From Actinokineospora bangkokensis (GTDB lineage: Bacteria; Actinomycetota; Actinomycetes; Mycobacteriales; Pseudonocardiaceae): a stretch of 64,000 bases of DNA. The stretch's first letter is position 1; every line of letters begins with the position of its first letter. The position numbers and the translations under genes are program-made. Of the stretch, positions 17,234 to 26,027 are shown one piece after another. The notes under the pieces were generated by a model. It was not told where the DNA came from. It saw nothing but the letters and a program-made list of their open reading frames with translations, and did no database searches. The stretch covers positions 1 to 64,000 of the forward strand of contig NZ_MKQR01000006.1 in assembly GCF_001940455.1 (NCBI RefSeq), in the 5' to 3' direction.

Positions 17234-17394
17234 CAGGCGCCGCACCCGGTGAGCTGGTGGGGCGACACCTGGTCCCGTGAGGCGTCCAGAGGATGTCCAG
17301 AGGGGGGACATCGGGGGGTGTGATCGTCGGGGCCTCACTGGAGCGACGTGTTCACGGGTGGGGGGTTGCTCCTCCTCCGTGGGGTGGAGGGCCC

Positions 17395-17970
17395 ATGTTC
17401 GGCAGGATGATCCGTCGGGGTGCTGTTGTGGTGGCGGGGGTTGTCGCGGCGGGGGTGGCGATGGCCGGGACCGCGTCGGCTACGTGGTACGACCGGTACG
17501 GGCCGGAGCGGCCCGCGGGGTCGGAGGGACGCTCGCACCTGGTGTGCACGCAGGCGCGGGGGATCAACGGGGTGTGGACGGAGTGGCGGTGCGGAGACTT
17601 CACCCCGTACGGGTACCGGCCCGGGGTGACTCCGGCGCTGTACCCGTACGGGTGGCAGTTGCAGGCGTTGCGGGTGAAGCAGTGGGGGCTGACCCAGCTG
17701 TGCATCGACGCGCTGGTCGGCGGTTTGGGGTGGCGGGGGGCGGTGTGCGGGGGTGACGGGCAGTTGTTCGAGGTGGGCAGTCCGGACTACCACCACGCCA
17801 TGAACGGGTTCAGCGTGGCCAACTACGACCCGACGGACACGCTGGTGCACCTGGCCTACACCGACAACGGCACCTCCGACGGCGCCTTCGCGGGGTCGTG
17901 GGCCATCCCGCCGAACTCCTGGCAGCTGTTCGACCTGGGGACATCGATCTACCGGTACGGGATCGTCTGA
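17395..17970 (+). CDS. Secreted hypothetical protein, 191 aa
   Basis: An exported protein with a Sec signal peptide (RRGAVVVAGVVAAGVAMAG then TASA, cleavage near residue 28). The mature part is rich in Tyr, Trp and Gly, with CGDFTPYGYRPGVTPALYP and four Cys. I do not recognise the family. ATG at 17395 opens the signal sequence. The upstream 160-bp gap contains a direct repeat of GTCCAGAGG at 17284-17292 and 17295-17303, of unknown meaning. Confidence 0.7.
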   Translation: MFGRMIRRGAVVVAGVVAAGVAMAGTASATWYDRYGPERPAGSEGRSHLVCTQARGINGVWTEWRCGDFTPYGYRPGVTPALYPYGWQLQALRVKQWGLTQLCIDALVGGLGWRGAVCGGDGQLFEVGSPDYHHAMNGFSVANYDPTDTLVHLAYTDNGTSDGAFAGSWAIPPNSWQLFDLGTSIYRYGIV

Positions 17971-18056
17971 GGCACGGGCTCGTCTACGGCCCACCCCGCG
18001 GTGGCACGGGGTGGGCCGCAGGGGAGGATGCCGCCAGGGCTGCTGGAGGGGGTGCG

Positions 18057-18446
18057 GTGCACAGGTCGAGCGGGCCGCTTCCGCTGGAGGTCGACCGGAA
18101 GTTCGTGCTGAGCGGCTACGTCTACAGCCACTCCCAGCTGCTGCTCCGCAGTGGCCGCACCGGGTACGACAAGGGCGAGTACCTGGCGCACGACTCCGTC
18201 TACGACGTGCTGTTCAAGGACGTGGGCGCCGTGGTGGTCAGCGATTCCTACCGGCCGTTGCGGATCAGCGTCGCGTCGGGGGAGGAGCGGCGGGCCGTGG
18301 AGTCGGTGCTGGGCCGGGGGCTCGACGAGCGCACCCTGTTCCGGTTGCGGGGCGCCGAGTCGAGCGGGTACGTGCTCGCGGGCGCGGTCTACTGGCTGGA
18401 CGACCCGGCCGGGTCGGTCGAGGGGCCGAGCGCGCTGATCACGTAG
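18057..18446 (+). CDS. Hypothetical protein, 129 aa
   Basis: I do not recognise this small soluble protein. It begins HRSSGPLPLEVDRKFVLSGY and alternates hydrophobic and charged residues in a beta-rich pattern (VYDVLFKDVGAVVVSDSYRP). No signal peptide or membrane helix. GTG at 18057 is chosen because GGAGGG lies six bases upstream. Its stop overlaps the stop region of the convergent LacI gene by eight bases. Confidence 0.6.
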   Translation: MHRSSGPLPLEVDRKFVLSGYVYSHSQLLLRSGRTGYDKGEYLAHDSVYDVLFKDVGAVVVSDSYRPLRISVASGEERRAVESVLGRGLDERTLFRLRGAESSGYVLAGAVYWLDDPAGSVEGPSALIT

Positions 18447-19434
18447 TTTCCCGGACCAGCAGGCGGTGGGGGGCCGTGGTGGAGCGGGGCGGCCCGGGGG
18501 TGGACGCCTGGTGGGCCAGGTGGTCCAGGGCCAGGTCGGCGATGCGGTCCTTGTCCGGGGAGACCGTGGTGAGGGCGGGCGTGCTGTAGCGGCCGTCCTC
18601 GATGTCGTCGAAGCCGACCAGGGCGAGGGCGGTGGGGACGGGGACGCCCCGCTCGCCTGCGGCTCGGAGGGCGCCCAGGGCCAGTTCGTCGGTGAAGCAG
18701 AAGACGGCGTCCGGGGGGTCGGGGGAGTCGAGCAGGGTGTGCATGGCCTGGTGGCCGTCGGCGCGGTGGAGGCGGTGGACGGGGACTTCCAGGGCCGGGT
18801 CGGTGGGCAGGCCCGCGGCGGTGAGGGCCGCGCGGTAGCCGGTGAGGCGCTGGCGGGCGGTGGCGTTGCGGGAGTGCGGCTGCACGCCCACGGCGGCGAC
18901 CCGGGTGCGGCCCGCGGCGAGCAGGTGGGCGGTGGCCTCGCGGGCGGCGGCGACGTTGTCGATGGCCACGTGGTCGACGCCCGGGGTGCCGTCGTGCTCA
19001 CCGAGCAGGACGAGGGGGGTGGTGTCGGTGCGGGCGGCGAGGTCGGCGGGGGTGGTGGCCCAGGGGCTGAACAGCACGCCGTCGACGAGGTGGGCGCGGT
19101 CGCCGTGCAGCAGGCGCTTCTCCCGGTCGGCGTCGCCGTCGGTCTGCTCGACGAGCACGGTGAGGCCCCTGGCCTGGGCGGCGCGGACCGTGCGGGCGGC
19201 GAGGTCGGCGAAGTAGGGCGAGTCGACCTCGGGGACGACCAGGGCGAGCAGGCCGGTGCGGCCGCGGCGCAGGGTGCGGGCGGCGAGGTTGGGCCGGTAG
19301 CCCAGCGCGTCGATGCTCGCCTGCACGCGCTGCCTGGTCGCGGGCGCGACGTGCGCGAAGCCGTTGACCACGTTCGACACGGTGCGCACCGACACCCCGG
19401 CGTGCTCGGCCACGTCGCGCAGTTTGGCGGTCAC
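18439..19434 (-). CDS. LacI-family transcriptional regulator
   Basis: A 331-aa repressor. The N-terminal LacI helix-turn-helix and hinge read LRDVAEHAGVSVRTVSNVVN (residues 5-24) and the hinge helix ends NLAARTLRRGRTG. The C-terminal periplasmic-binding-like effector domain runs through GLLALVVPEVDSPYF, FTDELALGALRA and LVGFDDIEDGRY, the usual sugar-binding layout. GTG at 19434 is the start. It is divergent from a phytanoyl-CoA-dioxygenase-like gene with just 78 bp between starts, carrying a GCCACGTTGCA direct repeat, so it probably represses that gene and itself. Confidence 0.9.
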   Translation of the reverse strand: MTAKLRDVAEHAGVSVRTVSNVVNGFAHVAPATRQRVQASIDALGYRPNLAARTLRRGRTGLLALVVPEVDSPYFADLAARTVRAAQARGLTVLVEQTDGDADREKRLLHGDRAHLVDGVLFSPWATTPADLAARTDTTPLVLLGEHDGTPGVDHVAIDNVAAAREATAHLLAAGRTRVAAVGVQPHSRNATARQRLTGYRAALTAAGLPTDPALEVPVHRLHRADGHQAMHTLLDSPDPPDAVFCFTDELALGALRAAGERGVPVPTALALVGFDDIEDGRYSTPALTTVSPDKDRIADLALDHLAHQASTPGPPRSTTAPHRLLVRETT

Positions 19435-19452
19435 CCGGGCAGCCTACCGCTT

Positions 19453-19475
19453 GCCACGTTGCATGCCACGTTGCA
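19453..19475. promoter_or_regulatory. Direct repeat, probable LacI operator
   Basis: GCCACGTTGCA occurs twice (19453-19463 and 19465-19475) with a 12-bp period. The second copy with its flank contains TTGC/GCAA half-sites typical of LacI-family operators. It lies centrally in the 78-bp divergent promoter of the lacI-type gene and the dioxygenase gene. Confidence 0.65.
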
Positions 19476-19512
19476 AACTGGGGTCACCGCCGAGAAGCCC
19501 CTGGAGGTCGCC

Positions 19513-20367
19513 GTGCCCGTGGACCAGATCGCCCCGCTGACCGCCGAAGAGTTGGCCGCCCTGACCGAGCGGCTGGACGAGGACGGCGTCATCGGCCTGC
19601 CCGGCGCCTTCGGCCGGGAGTGGGTGGCTCGGCTGGGCGAGGACATCGCCACCGCGTTCGCCGAGGCCAGGGCCCGACCGGGCGGCGCGGTCGGGCGCGG
19701 GCCGCACCGGTACTACGTCGAGGTCCACCCCGAGCAGCTGCGCGGGTTCGTCGACCTGGCCACCCACCCGTGGATCACCGCCGTGGCCGGGGCCGTGCTC
19801 GGCCCGGACTACCGGATCGTCGAGGTCGGCTTCGACGTGCCGCTGGCGGGGGCGGTCGACCAGCCGTGGCACCGCGACTTCCCGATGCCGGAGCAGACCG
19901 CCCGCGAGCGGCGCCTCACCTCGCTGGCGGTCAACGTCACCGCCGTCGACACCGAGCGCGACATGGGCCCGTTCGAGATCGCCCCCGGCACGCACTGGGA
20001 CGACGGCAGCGCCTTCGAGCACGGCATGTTCCCGCCCCGCGACACCTACCCCCGCTACCGCGAGCGCGCGGTGCGCAAGTACCCGCGCATGGGCGACATC
20101 TCGATCCGCTCGGCGCTGACCGTCCACCGCGGCACGGCCAACCACTCGGCCAAGTCCCGCCCGGTCCTGGTGCTGGGCCTCGACGCCCCGGGCGCGGGCA
20201 ACGACGAGCGCCACGACACCGCGGTCAGCCGCGCGTACTGGGCGGGCCTGCCGGAGTCCCTGCGCGCCCACCTGGTCTGCCCGGTGGTCGACGAGCTGAC
20301 CCCCATCACCCAGAAGCACACCATCGAAGGCCTGGTCATGGGCGAGGCCGAGAGCGACCCGGCCTGA
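19513..20367 (+). CDS. Phytanoyl-CoA dioxygenase (PhyH) family protein
   Basis: A 284-aa Fe(II)/2-oxoglutarate-dependent oxygenase of the PhyH type. The iron-binding motif is WHRDFPM (HxD, about residues 119-125) with the distal His in VHRGTANHS (about 205), and an Arg after it for 2-oxoglutarate (SAKSRPV). It would hydroxylate a small organic substrate. GTG at 19513 is chosen because GGAGG lies five bases upstream; the frame stays open further upstream into the operator. Control by the divergent LacI-type protein suggests a sugar- or glycoside-linked substrate, which is inference. Confidence 0.82.
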   Translation: MPVDQIAPLTAEELAALTERLDEDGVIGLPGAFGREWVARLGEDIATAFAEARARPGGAVGRGPHRYYVEVHPEQLRGFVDLATHPWITAVAGAVLGPDYRIVEVGFDVPLAGAVDQPWHRDFPMPEQTARERRLTSLAVNVTAVDTERDMGPFEIAPGTHWDDGSAFEHGMFPPRDTYPRYRERAVRKYPRMGDISIRSALTVHRGTANHSAKSRPVLVLGLDAPGAGNDERHDTAVSRAYWAGLPESLRAHLVCPVVDELTPITQKHTIEGLVMGEAESDPA

Positions 20368-20499
20368 GCGGGTGCCGCCGCGGGGTGTGGTCGGGATCGG
20401 CAGAATCGCGACTGCGTGTGTGAAGTGTGCCCCGCGCGGGTAGGTGGCACGGAGTCGACTGCTGCCCGCAGGTGGTGGGGGCGAGTGAGGGAGGGTGTC

Positions 20500-20838
20500 G
20501 TGGGCGCGTCGTTCAGCACGTCCGAGAGCCGGGAGGGGTCCGAGCTCACCGTCGTGGCGGTGGGGGACGTGGACCTGCTCAGCGCCCCGCTGCTCGACCG
20601 GCCGGTCACCCAGGCGCTCGACGGCGGCGGCGTGACCAGGCTGGTGCTGGACCTGCGAAAGGTGACGTTCCTGGCGTCGAGCGGCTTGGCCGTGCTGGCC
20701 GAGGCCCACGACCGGTGCGACAAGCTCGGGGTGGACTACCAGGTGGTCGTGCGGGAGGGCAGCGCCGCCGCGCGCGCCCTGGCCGTGACCCGGTTGGACA
20801 CCGTCTTCGAGGTGGAGCGGGTCCCGGCGGACCGCTGA
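20500..20838 (+). CDS. STAS-domain anti-sigma-factor antagonist
   Basis: A 112-aa single STAS domain. The central phosphorylation-type motif is RKVTFLASSGLAVLAEA (about residues 52-68), where the first or second Ser would be phosphorylated by an anti-sigma kinase. It likely acts in partner-switching control of a stress sigma factor. GTG at 20500 has a GGGAGGG site. No cognate anti-sigma kinase or sigma factor gene is adjacent, so its partner is elsewhere. Confidence 0.86.
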   Translation: MGASFSTSESREGSELTVVAVGDVDLLSAPLLDRPVTQALDGGGVTRLVLDLRKVTFLASSGLAVLAEAHDRCDKLGVDYQVVVREGSAAARALAVTRLDTVFEVERVPADR

Positions 20839-20898
20839 GCCGGGGTTCTGTCGGTCTCCTCACCTACGCTGGGCCGCGGAGGGGCAGGGGAGGCGGCG

Positions 20899-21582
20899 AT
20901 GGCGGTCACGGACACGACGGCGCCGACGGTGGCGGGCGTGCTGGCGGAGCTGGCGGCGCTCGACGACCCGAGGGCGCGCGCGGTCAACGAGAGGCACGGC
21001 GACGACCACGGGGTGAACCTGGGCGCGCTGCGGGCGGTGGCCAAGCGCCTCAAGACCCGGCACGACCTGGCCGTGGACCTGTGGGCCACCGGGGACACCG
21101 CGGCGCGGCTGCTGGCGCTGCTGGTGTGCAGGCCCAAGGCGTTCACCCGGGACGAGCTGGACGCGATGCTCCGGCAGGCGCGGTCGCCCAAGGTGCACGA
21201 CTGGCTGGTCGGCTACGTGGTCAAGAAGAGCGCCCACGCCGAGGACCTGCGGCAGGCGTGGCTGGCCGACCCGGACCCGGTGGTCGCGAGCGCGGGCTGG
21301 GCGCTGACCACCGACCGGGTGGCGAAGGCGCCCGCCGGGCTTGACCTCGCCGCAGTGCTCGACGTGGTGGAGGCCGAGCTGGCGGGCGCGCCGGACCGGT
21401 TGCAGTGGGCGATGAACCACTGCCTCGCCCAGATCGGGATCGAGCACGCCGAGCACCGGGAGCGGGCCATCGCGATCGGGGAGCGGTTGGGCGTGCTGGC
21501 GGACTACCCGACGCCCAAGGGGTGCACCTCCCCCTACGCGCCCACGTGGATCAGGGAGGTGGTGCGCCGCAAGCAGGGGTGA
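20899..21582 (+). CDS. DNA alkylation repair protein, AlkD-like HEAT-repeat family
   Basis: A 227-aa all-helical protein of the AlkD-like superfamily. Recognisable parts are NLGALRAVAKRLKTRHDLAV (residues 38-57), WATGDTAARLLALLVCRP, a KKSAHAEDLRQAW segment and the C-terminal CTSPYAPTWIREVV. Such proteins remove alkylated purines or sense DNA damage. The exact AlkD catalytic Trp/Asp pair could not be assigned. It lies 60 bp after the STAS gene on the same strand. ATG at 20899 has GGGGAGG upstream. Confidence 0.82.
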   Translation: MAVTDTTAPTVAGVLAELAALDDPRARAVNERHGDDHGVNLGALRAVAKRLKTRHDLAVDLWATGDTAARLLALLVCRPKAFTRDELDAMLRQARSPKVHDWLVGYVVKKSAHAEDLRQAWLADPDPVVASAGWALTTDRVAKAPAGLDLAAVLDVVEAELAGAPDRLQWAMNHCLAQIGIEHAEHRERAIAIGERLGVLADYPTPKGCTSPYAPTWIREVVRRKQG

Positions 21583-21679
21583 TCGTCCACAGCGGAGGAC
21601 CCCGTGGTCGTGGACCGTGGTCGCGATTTCGCCGGGAGGAGCGGTTGACTGTGGGGAACTGGCCGGATTGGATCGGCGG

Positions 21680-23224
21680 ATGCGCTTACTCGCCTCGCTC
21701 GCGTGCGTGGTCGCGGTGTCCGCCGGACTGGTGACCCCGGCCGCGGCCGCCCCCGCGCTCGACCTCGACTCCGCCACGATCCCGCGGTTGCAGGAGCTGA
21801 TGCGCGCCGGTCGGCTGAACTCCGTCGCGCTCACCGGCGCCTACCTCAAGCGGGTCCGCGACGTCGACCCGAAGGTGCACGCGGTCCTGGCCCTGGACCC
21901 CACGGCGCTGGCGCAGGCCGCGCAGAGCGACGCGCGCCGCAAGGCCGGGCGCTCCCGGGGTCCGCTCGACGGCATCCCCGTGCTGCTCAAGGACAACATC
22001 GACACCAGGGGGCTGGACACCACCGCGGGGTCGCGGGCGCTCGCCGGTCCGCCGCCGCGCTCGGACGCGTTCCTCGTGCGCAAGCTGCGGGACGCGGGCG
22101 CGGTCGTGCTGGGCAAGGCGAACCTGTCCGAGTGGGCCAACTACCGCTCCACCAACGCCACCTCCGGGTGGTCGGGCGTCGGCGGGCAGACGAACAACCC
22201 CTACGTGCTCGACCGCAACCCCTGCGGGTCCTCGTCCGGGTCCGGGGCGGGGGTGGCCGCCTCGCTGGCCCAGGTCGCCATCGGCACCGAGACCGACGGG
22301 TCGATCGTGTGCCCGGCCGGGGTGAACGGGGTCGTGGGCCTCAAGCCGACGCTGGGGCTGGTCAGCCGCACCGGGGTCGTGCCGATCTCGGCCGAGCAGG
22401 ACACCGCCGGGCCGATGGCGCGCCACGTCGTCGACGTCGCCATCACCCTGTCGGTGCTCCAGGGCCGCGACGCCGCCGACCCCGCCACCCGCGAGTACCC
22501 GGCGGGTCAGCCGACCGACTACGCGGGACTGCTCATCGGGGGCACCCTGCGCGGGAAGCGGATCGGCGTCTGGCGCAAGGCCGGGGTGAACGCCGAGGTC
22601 GACCGGGTGGTCGAGGAGAGCGTGGCCGTGCTGCGCGGCGCGGGGGCGACCGTCGTCGAGGTCGACCTGCCGCACCAGGACGAGATCGGGGAGAACGAGT
22701 CCCCGGCGCTGCTCACCGAGTTCACCCGCGACCTGCCCGCCTACCTCGCCACCCGGCGCGGCGCGCCGCGCACGATCGAGCGGCTGGTGGAGTTCAACCG
22801 CCGCGACCCGGTGGAGCTGTCGAAGTTCGGGCAGGAGCTGTTCGAGCAGGCGCTCACCGCGCCCGGGGTCGACGACCCCACCTACCGCCAGCAGCGGCGG
22901 ACGGCCACCACCCTGGCCCGGCGCTCCATCGACGAGACGCTGGCCGCGCACCACCTCGACGCGATCGCCGCTCCCACCAACGGCCCGGCCTGGCGCACCA
23001 GCTACGGCTCCGGCGACGCCTTCGAGCTGGGCTCGTCCACCCCGACGGCCGTCTCCGGCTACCCGGACGTCACCGTCCCGGCGGGCTACTCCGGCGAGCT
23101 GCCGATCGGCCTGTCCTTCTTCGCGGGGCGCTGGTCGGACGGCAAGCTGCTCGCCTTGGCGGCGGCGTTCGAGCGCGCCGCGCCCGTCCGGCACGCCCCG
23201 CGCTACCTGCCCACCACCGGCTGA
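21680..23224 (+). CDS. Secreted amidase (amidase signature family)
   Basis: A 514-aa amidase with Sec signal peptide (residues 1-24, LLASLACVVAVSAGLVTPAAAA). The Ser-cisSer-Lys triad is visible: Lys in LLKDNIDT (about 95), cis-Ser in the Gly/Ser-rich GSSSGSGAGV (about 180) and nucleophile Ser in GTETDGSIV (about 205). It hydrolyses amide bonds outside the cytoplasm. Codon 3 is TTA (21686-21688), the rare leucine codon read by the bldA tRNA in actinomycetes, so translation may depend on development. Its stop overlaps the ATG of 23224 by one base. Confidence 0.9.
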   Translation: MRLLASLACVVAVSAGLVTPAAAAPALDLDSATIPRLQELMRAGRLNSVALTGAYLKRVRDVDPKVHAVLALDPTALAQAAQSDARRKAGRSRGPLDGIPVLLKDNIDTRGLDTTAGSRALAGPPPRSDAFLVRKLRDAGAVVLGKANLSEWANYRSTNATSGWSGVGGQTNNPYVLDRNPCGSSSGSGAGVAASLAQVAIGTETDGSIVCPAGVNGVVGLKPTLGLVSRTGVVPISAEQDTAGPMARHVVDVAITLSVLQGRDAADPATREYPAGQPTDYAGLLIGGTLRGKRIGVWRKAGVNAEVDRVVEESVAVLRGAGATVVEVDLPHQDEIGENESPALLTEFTRDLPAYLATRRGAPRTIERLVEFNRRDPVELSKFGQELFEQALTAPGVDDPTYRQQRRTATTLARRSIDETLAAHHLDAIAAPTNGPAWRTSYGSGDAFELGSSTPTAVSGYPDVTVPAGYSGELPIGLSFFAGRWSDGKLLALAAAFERAAPVRHAPRYLPTTG

Positions 23225-23631
23225 TGGCCGCCGAGCCGGGCGACGCGGTGGGCGCGGAGGTGGAGCGGGTGCGCGCCGAGGTCGCGCGGCTGCTGCCCGG
23301 GGCCGTGCTGGAGTCGCGCCCCGCGTTGCCCGGCGACGGCAGGCACTGGCTGTCGGTGGAGCACCGCAGCGGGCTGGAGTGCGACGTCCTGCTGGCCGAG
23401 GGCGCGGCGTTCGGCAAGGTCCTGGTGGGCCGGTACGTGTTCGACTTCGTGCTGGTGGCCGAGGTCGCCTGCTTGCTCGCCAAGCTCGCCGCGGGGGAGT
23501 TCCGGCTGCGCGAGGCCGGGCTCTTCCGCGGCTCGCACCGGCTGACCGTGGCGCTCGGCAGCGGCGAGCAGGTGGTGCACGGCCCGCGCTCGGCCGGGCC
23601 GCTGGAGGCGTGGGAGGCGCGGGGGCGGTGA
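23224..23631 (+). CDS. Hypothetical protein, 135 aa
   Basis: I do not recognise this protein. It is soluble, has no signal peptide, and is translationally coupled to the secreted amidase through a TGATG overlap. A patterned middle section (SGLECDVLLAEGAAF, GRYVFDFVLVAEVACLLAKL) suggests a compact alpha/beta fold. Its coupling suggests a role linked to the amidase, but none can be named. Confidence 0.6.
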   Translation: MAAEPGDAVGAEVERVRAEVARLLPGAVLESRPALPGDGRHWLSVEHRSGLECDVLLAEGAAFGKVLVGRYVFDFVLVAEVACLLAKLAAGEFRLREAGLFRGSHRLTVALGSGEQVVHGPRSAGPLEAWEARGR

Positions 23632-23635
23632 GGGG

Positions 23636-24067
23636 TCAGCGGCGCCAGGCGGGGACGTTGCGCTTGGCCTGCTTGGCGCTGTGCGAGCGGATGGCGCCGT
23701 AGCTGACGGCGGCGATGGCGATGGTGGGGATCAGCAGCCACATCGGCCAGAAGTGCACGTCGTCGTCGTACTGGGTGTGCACCAGGCCCCACACCAGCAG
23801 GTTGACCACCAGGGTCACCGCCCACCAGGTCCACACCACGCGCACCCACTTGGGCACCCGGGTGGTCTTGGCCGGGGTGGCGGCCGTGGCGGGCAGGTCG
23901 GTGAACAGGCGGGCGATGTCGCCGTAGGTGGTGGCCTTGCCGACCTGGTCGAGGCGCTCGTCGTACTCGGTGAGGGTGAGCCTGCCCTGGGAGTGGGCCA
24001 GGCGCAGCTCGTCGGCGGCCTGCCTGCGGTCGTCGTCGGAGATGCGGGTGCTGCGGTTGATCGCCAT
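23636..24067 (-). CDS. DUF1707 protein with two membrane helices
   Basis: A 143-aa membrane-anchored protein. The N-terminal DUF1707 (SHOCT-like) domain reads RISDDDRRQAADELRLAHSQ (residues 8-27) and GRLTLTEYDERL. Two transmembrane helices follow (about residues 80-100 and 108-128). Related proteins are common in actinobacteria and of unknown function. It is convergent with the 23224 gene and divergent from the TetR gene at 24161, sharing a palindromic site, so it is the likely target of that TetR. Confidence 0.82.
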   Translation of the reverse strand: MAINRSTRISDDDRRQAADELRLAHSQGRLTLTEYDERLDQVGKATTYGDIARLFTDLPATAATPAKTTRVPKWVRVVWTWWAVTLVVNLLVWGLVHTQYDDDVHFWPMWLLIPTIAIAAVSYGAIRSHSAKQAKRNVPAWRR

Positions 24068-24104
24068 GGTCGCCCCTCGGCTCGGTGGACACGGCGCGGC
24101 AATC

Positions 24105-24122
24105 TGACACGGCGCTGTGTCA
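24105..24122. promoter_or_regulatory. Inverted repeat, probable TetR operator
   Basis: TGACAC (24105-24110) and GTGTCA (24117-24122) form 6-bp inverted arms around GGCGCT in the 93-bp divergent promoter of the DUF1707 and tetR genes. A further GTGTCA half-site occurs at 24142. A TACAGT -10 lies ten bases before the tetR ATG. Confidence 0.65.
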
Positions 24123-24160
24123 CTTCATCTGGCACGAGAGGGTGTCAGTACAGTGCTGCC

Positions 24161-24805
24161 ATGGTCAAGACCGGGGCGGACGCGGCCACCGCCCGCCGCT
24201 ACGGCGGTCGCGACGCCCGGCAGCGCCAGGACGAGCGGCGGGCCCGGCTGCTGGCCGCCGCGCTGGGCCTGTTCGGCGGCGCCGGGTACGCCCAGACCTC
24301 GATCAAGCAGGTCTGCGACGAGGCCGGGCTGACCCAGCGCTACTTCTACGAGTCGTTCGCCGACAAGGAGCAGCTGCTCCGCGAGCTCTACGACGGCATC
24401 GTCGCCGAACTGCGCGCGGCCGTCGCCGGGGCCGTCGCGCGCGCGGGCACCGACGTGGCCGACCGCATCCGCGCGGGTCTGGCCGCGGTCATCGACACCC
24501 TGGGCGCCGACCAGCGGCGCGCCAGGGTCGCGCTGATCGAGGTCGTCGGGGTGAGCCGGGGGCTCGACACCCGGCGCCGGGAGGTGCTGCACGACTTCGC
24601 CCGCTACATCGCCGGGCTGGTGCCCGCCGACGTCGACCCGCTGCCCCCGCAGCGGCTGGAGACGGGCGTGATGGTGCTGGTCGGCGGGGTCAGCGAGGTG
24701 CTGGTGGACCACGCCCTCGGCTACCGCTCGACGCCGACCCCGGAGCTGGTGGAGATCATCGCGGCGCTGTTCCTGGGCGGGTACCGGGCGCTGGGCGGGC
24801 GCTGA
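24161..24805 (+). CDS. TetR-family transcriptional regulator
   Basis: A 214-aa repressor. The helix-turn-helix reads TSIKQVCDEAGLTQRYFYES (about residues 46-65), followed by FADKEQLLRELY. The C-terminal helical domain is of the fatty-acid/multidrug type but has no assignable ligand. ATG at 24161 fits a leaderless or very short leader transcript. Divergent from DUF1707. The 3' end overlaps the convergent glycosyltransferase gene by 50 bp. Confidence 0.87.
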   Translation: MVKTGADAATARRYGGRDARQRQDERRARLLAAALGLFGGAGYAQTSIKQVCDEAGLTQRYFYESFADKEQLLRELYDGIVAELRAAVAGAVARAGTDVADRIRAGLAAVIDTLGADQRRARVALIEVVGVSRGLDTRRREVLHDFARYIAGLVPADVDPLPPQRLETGVMVLVGGVSEVLVDHALGYRSTPTPELVEIIAALFLGGYRALGGR

Positions 24806-25940
24806 CCGCCGGGGGCGCCACCAACGGCCGGTAGAGGCGTTCGAGTTCGCCGCCCACCTGCGCCCAGTCATAGCGGGTGCGCGCGCGGTCGGCGCCCGCC
24901 AGGCCCATCGCCTCGCGCCGGGGGCGGTCGGAGAGCAGCGCGCGCAGGGCGCGGGCCAGCGCGCGCGGGTCGCCCGGGGGCACGTGCACGCCGGTGACCC
25001 CGTCGATCACCGTGTCGAGCAATCCGCCTGCCGCCGTGGCCACCACGGCGCGCGCGCAGCCCATGGCCTCCAGCGCCAGCACGCCGAACCGCTCCTCCCG
25101 GGGCACCTGCACCACCACGTCCGCCGATCGCAGCAGCGCGGGCCGGTCCGCGCGCGCGACGTCCCGGCGGTGGCTCACCCGGGACCCCACACCCAGCCGG
25201 GCCGCGGCCTCGCGCAGCCGGGCGGACGCGGGCCCCACCACGACCAGTTCGGTGTCCGGCAACGCGATCAGGGCCTCGACCACCGTCTCCGCACCCGCCG
25301 CGGCGGCGACGACGCGGTAGCGCGCGCTGGTGGGGGCGACCGGTCCGGTGGGGCGGAACAGGGACGCCTCCACGCCCCACGGGATGACCACGGCGCGGCT
25401 GCGCGCCGCCCCCGCGGCCACCACCCGACCCCGGGCGGTGGTGCTCGTCGTGATGACCCGGTCCACGGACCGGGCGAGCAGCCGCTCGATCTTGGTCTCC
25501 TGCTGGTCCCCGGTGGGGGACAGGTGGTGCGCGGTGTGCACGACCGGGACGCGCGCGGCCCGCGCCGCGAGCGCGGTGACCACACCCGAGACCCAGCAGC
25601 AGGAGTGGACGACGTTCGGGCGGTCGCGCTGCCACCGCGCGCGCAACCGGTCGCCGAACTCCTGGGCGTGCGCCACCAGGTGCGCGCTCGGCACCGGCCG
25701 CGCGGGCCCGACGGCCAAGCGCACCACGCGGTACTGCTCGACCGCCGTCGTCTCCGCCGGGTCGTCGCCGGTCAGCCGGGTGTAGCGGGTGACGCGGTGG
25801 CCCAAGCGGGTCAGGGCGGCGGCCACCTCCGCGCAGTACCGGTCGTGCTCGGGCGCGGTGTGCGCGTCGACCAGGGCGATGGCCATCGGGGGCAGGTTGT
25901 CGATCACCGATCGCTGGTACCCGATCGGGTGGCCTGTCAT
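24756..25940 (-). CDS. Glycosyltransferase family 4
   Basis: A 394-aa GT-B glycosyltransferase. The N-terminal Rossmann domain begins MAIALVDAHTAPEHDRY. The middle has VVIPWGVEASLFRP (GT4 hinge) and the C-terminal nucleotide-sugar domain has the EX7E element in EERFGVLALEAMGCARAVV (residues about 297-315). It transfers a sugar from a nucleotide donor to an unknown acceptor. ATG at 25940 or 25886 could be the start; neither has a clear ribosome-binding site, and the shorter form begins exactly at the fold. It overlaps the tetR gene tail-to-tail by 50 bp. Confidence 0.83.
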   Translation of the reverse strand: MTGHPIGYQRSVIDNLPPMAIALVDAHTAPEHDRYCAEVAAALTRLGHRVTRYTRLTGDDPAETTAVEQYRVVRLAVGPARPVPSAHLVAHAQEFGDRLRARWQRDRPNVVHSCCWVSGVVTALAARAARVPVVHTAHHLSPTGDQQETKIERLLARSVDRVITTSTTARGRVVAAGAARSRAVVIPWGVEASLFRPTGPVAPTSARYRVVAAAAGAETVVEALIALPDTELVVVGPASARLREAAARLGVGSRVSHRRDVARADRPALLRSADVVVQVPREERFGVLALEAMGCARAVVATAAGGLLDTVIDGVTGVHVPPGDPRALARALRALLSDRPRREAMGLAGADRARTRYDWAQVGGELERLYRPLVAPPAVSARPAPGTRPGTAPR

Positions 25941-26027
25941 GGCCGCGCGGCCCGGAGTGCGATGAACGCCTCGCCCAGCCCCGGGCACGTCCTGTGTCGC
26001 GGCGCGAAAAGTGGGCACCCGCGCGGC

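Noticed and set aside
17284..17303. GTCCAGAGG direct repeat upstream of a secreted protein
   Set aside because: Two short copies with no regulator and no clear promoter relation. Mentioned in the gene entry only.
20437..20442. SigB-like -10 (GGGTAG) before the STAS gene
   Set aside because: The hexamer is only partial and no convincing GTTT -35 lies at the right distance, so it was not listed as a promoter.
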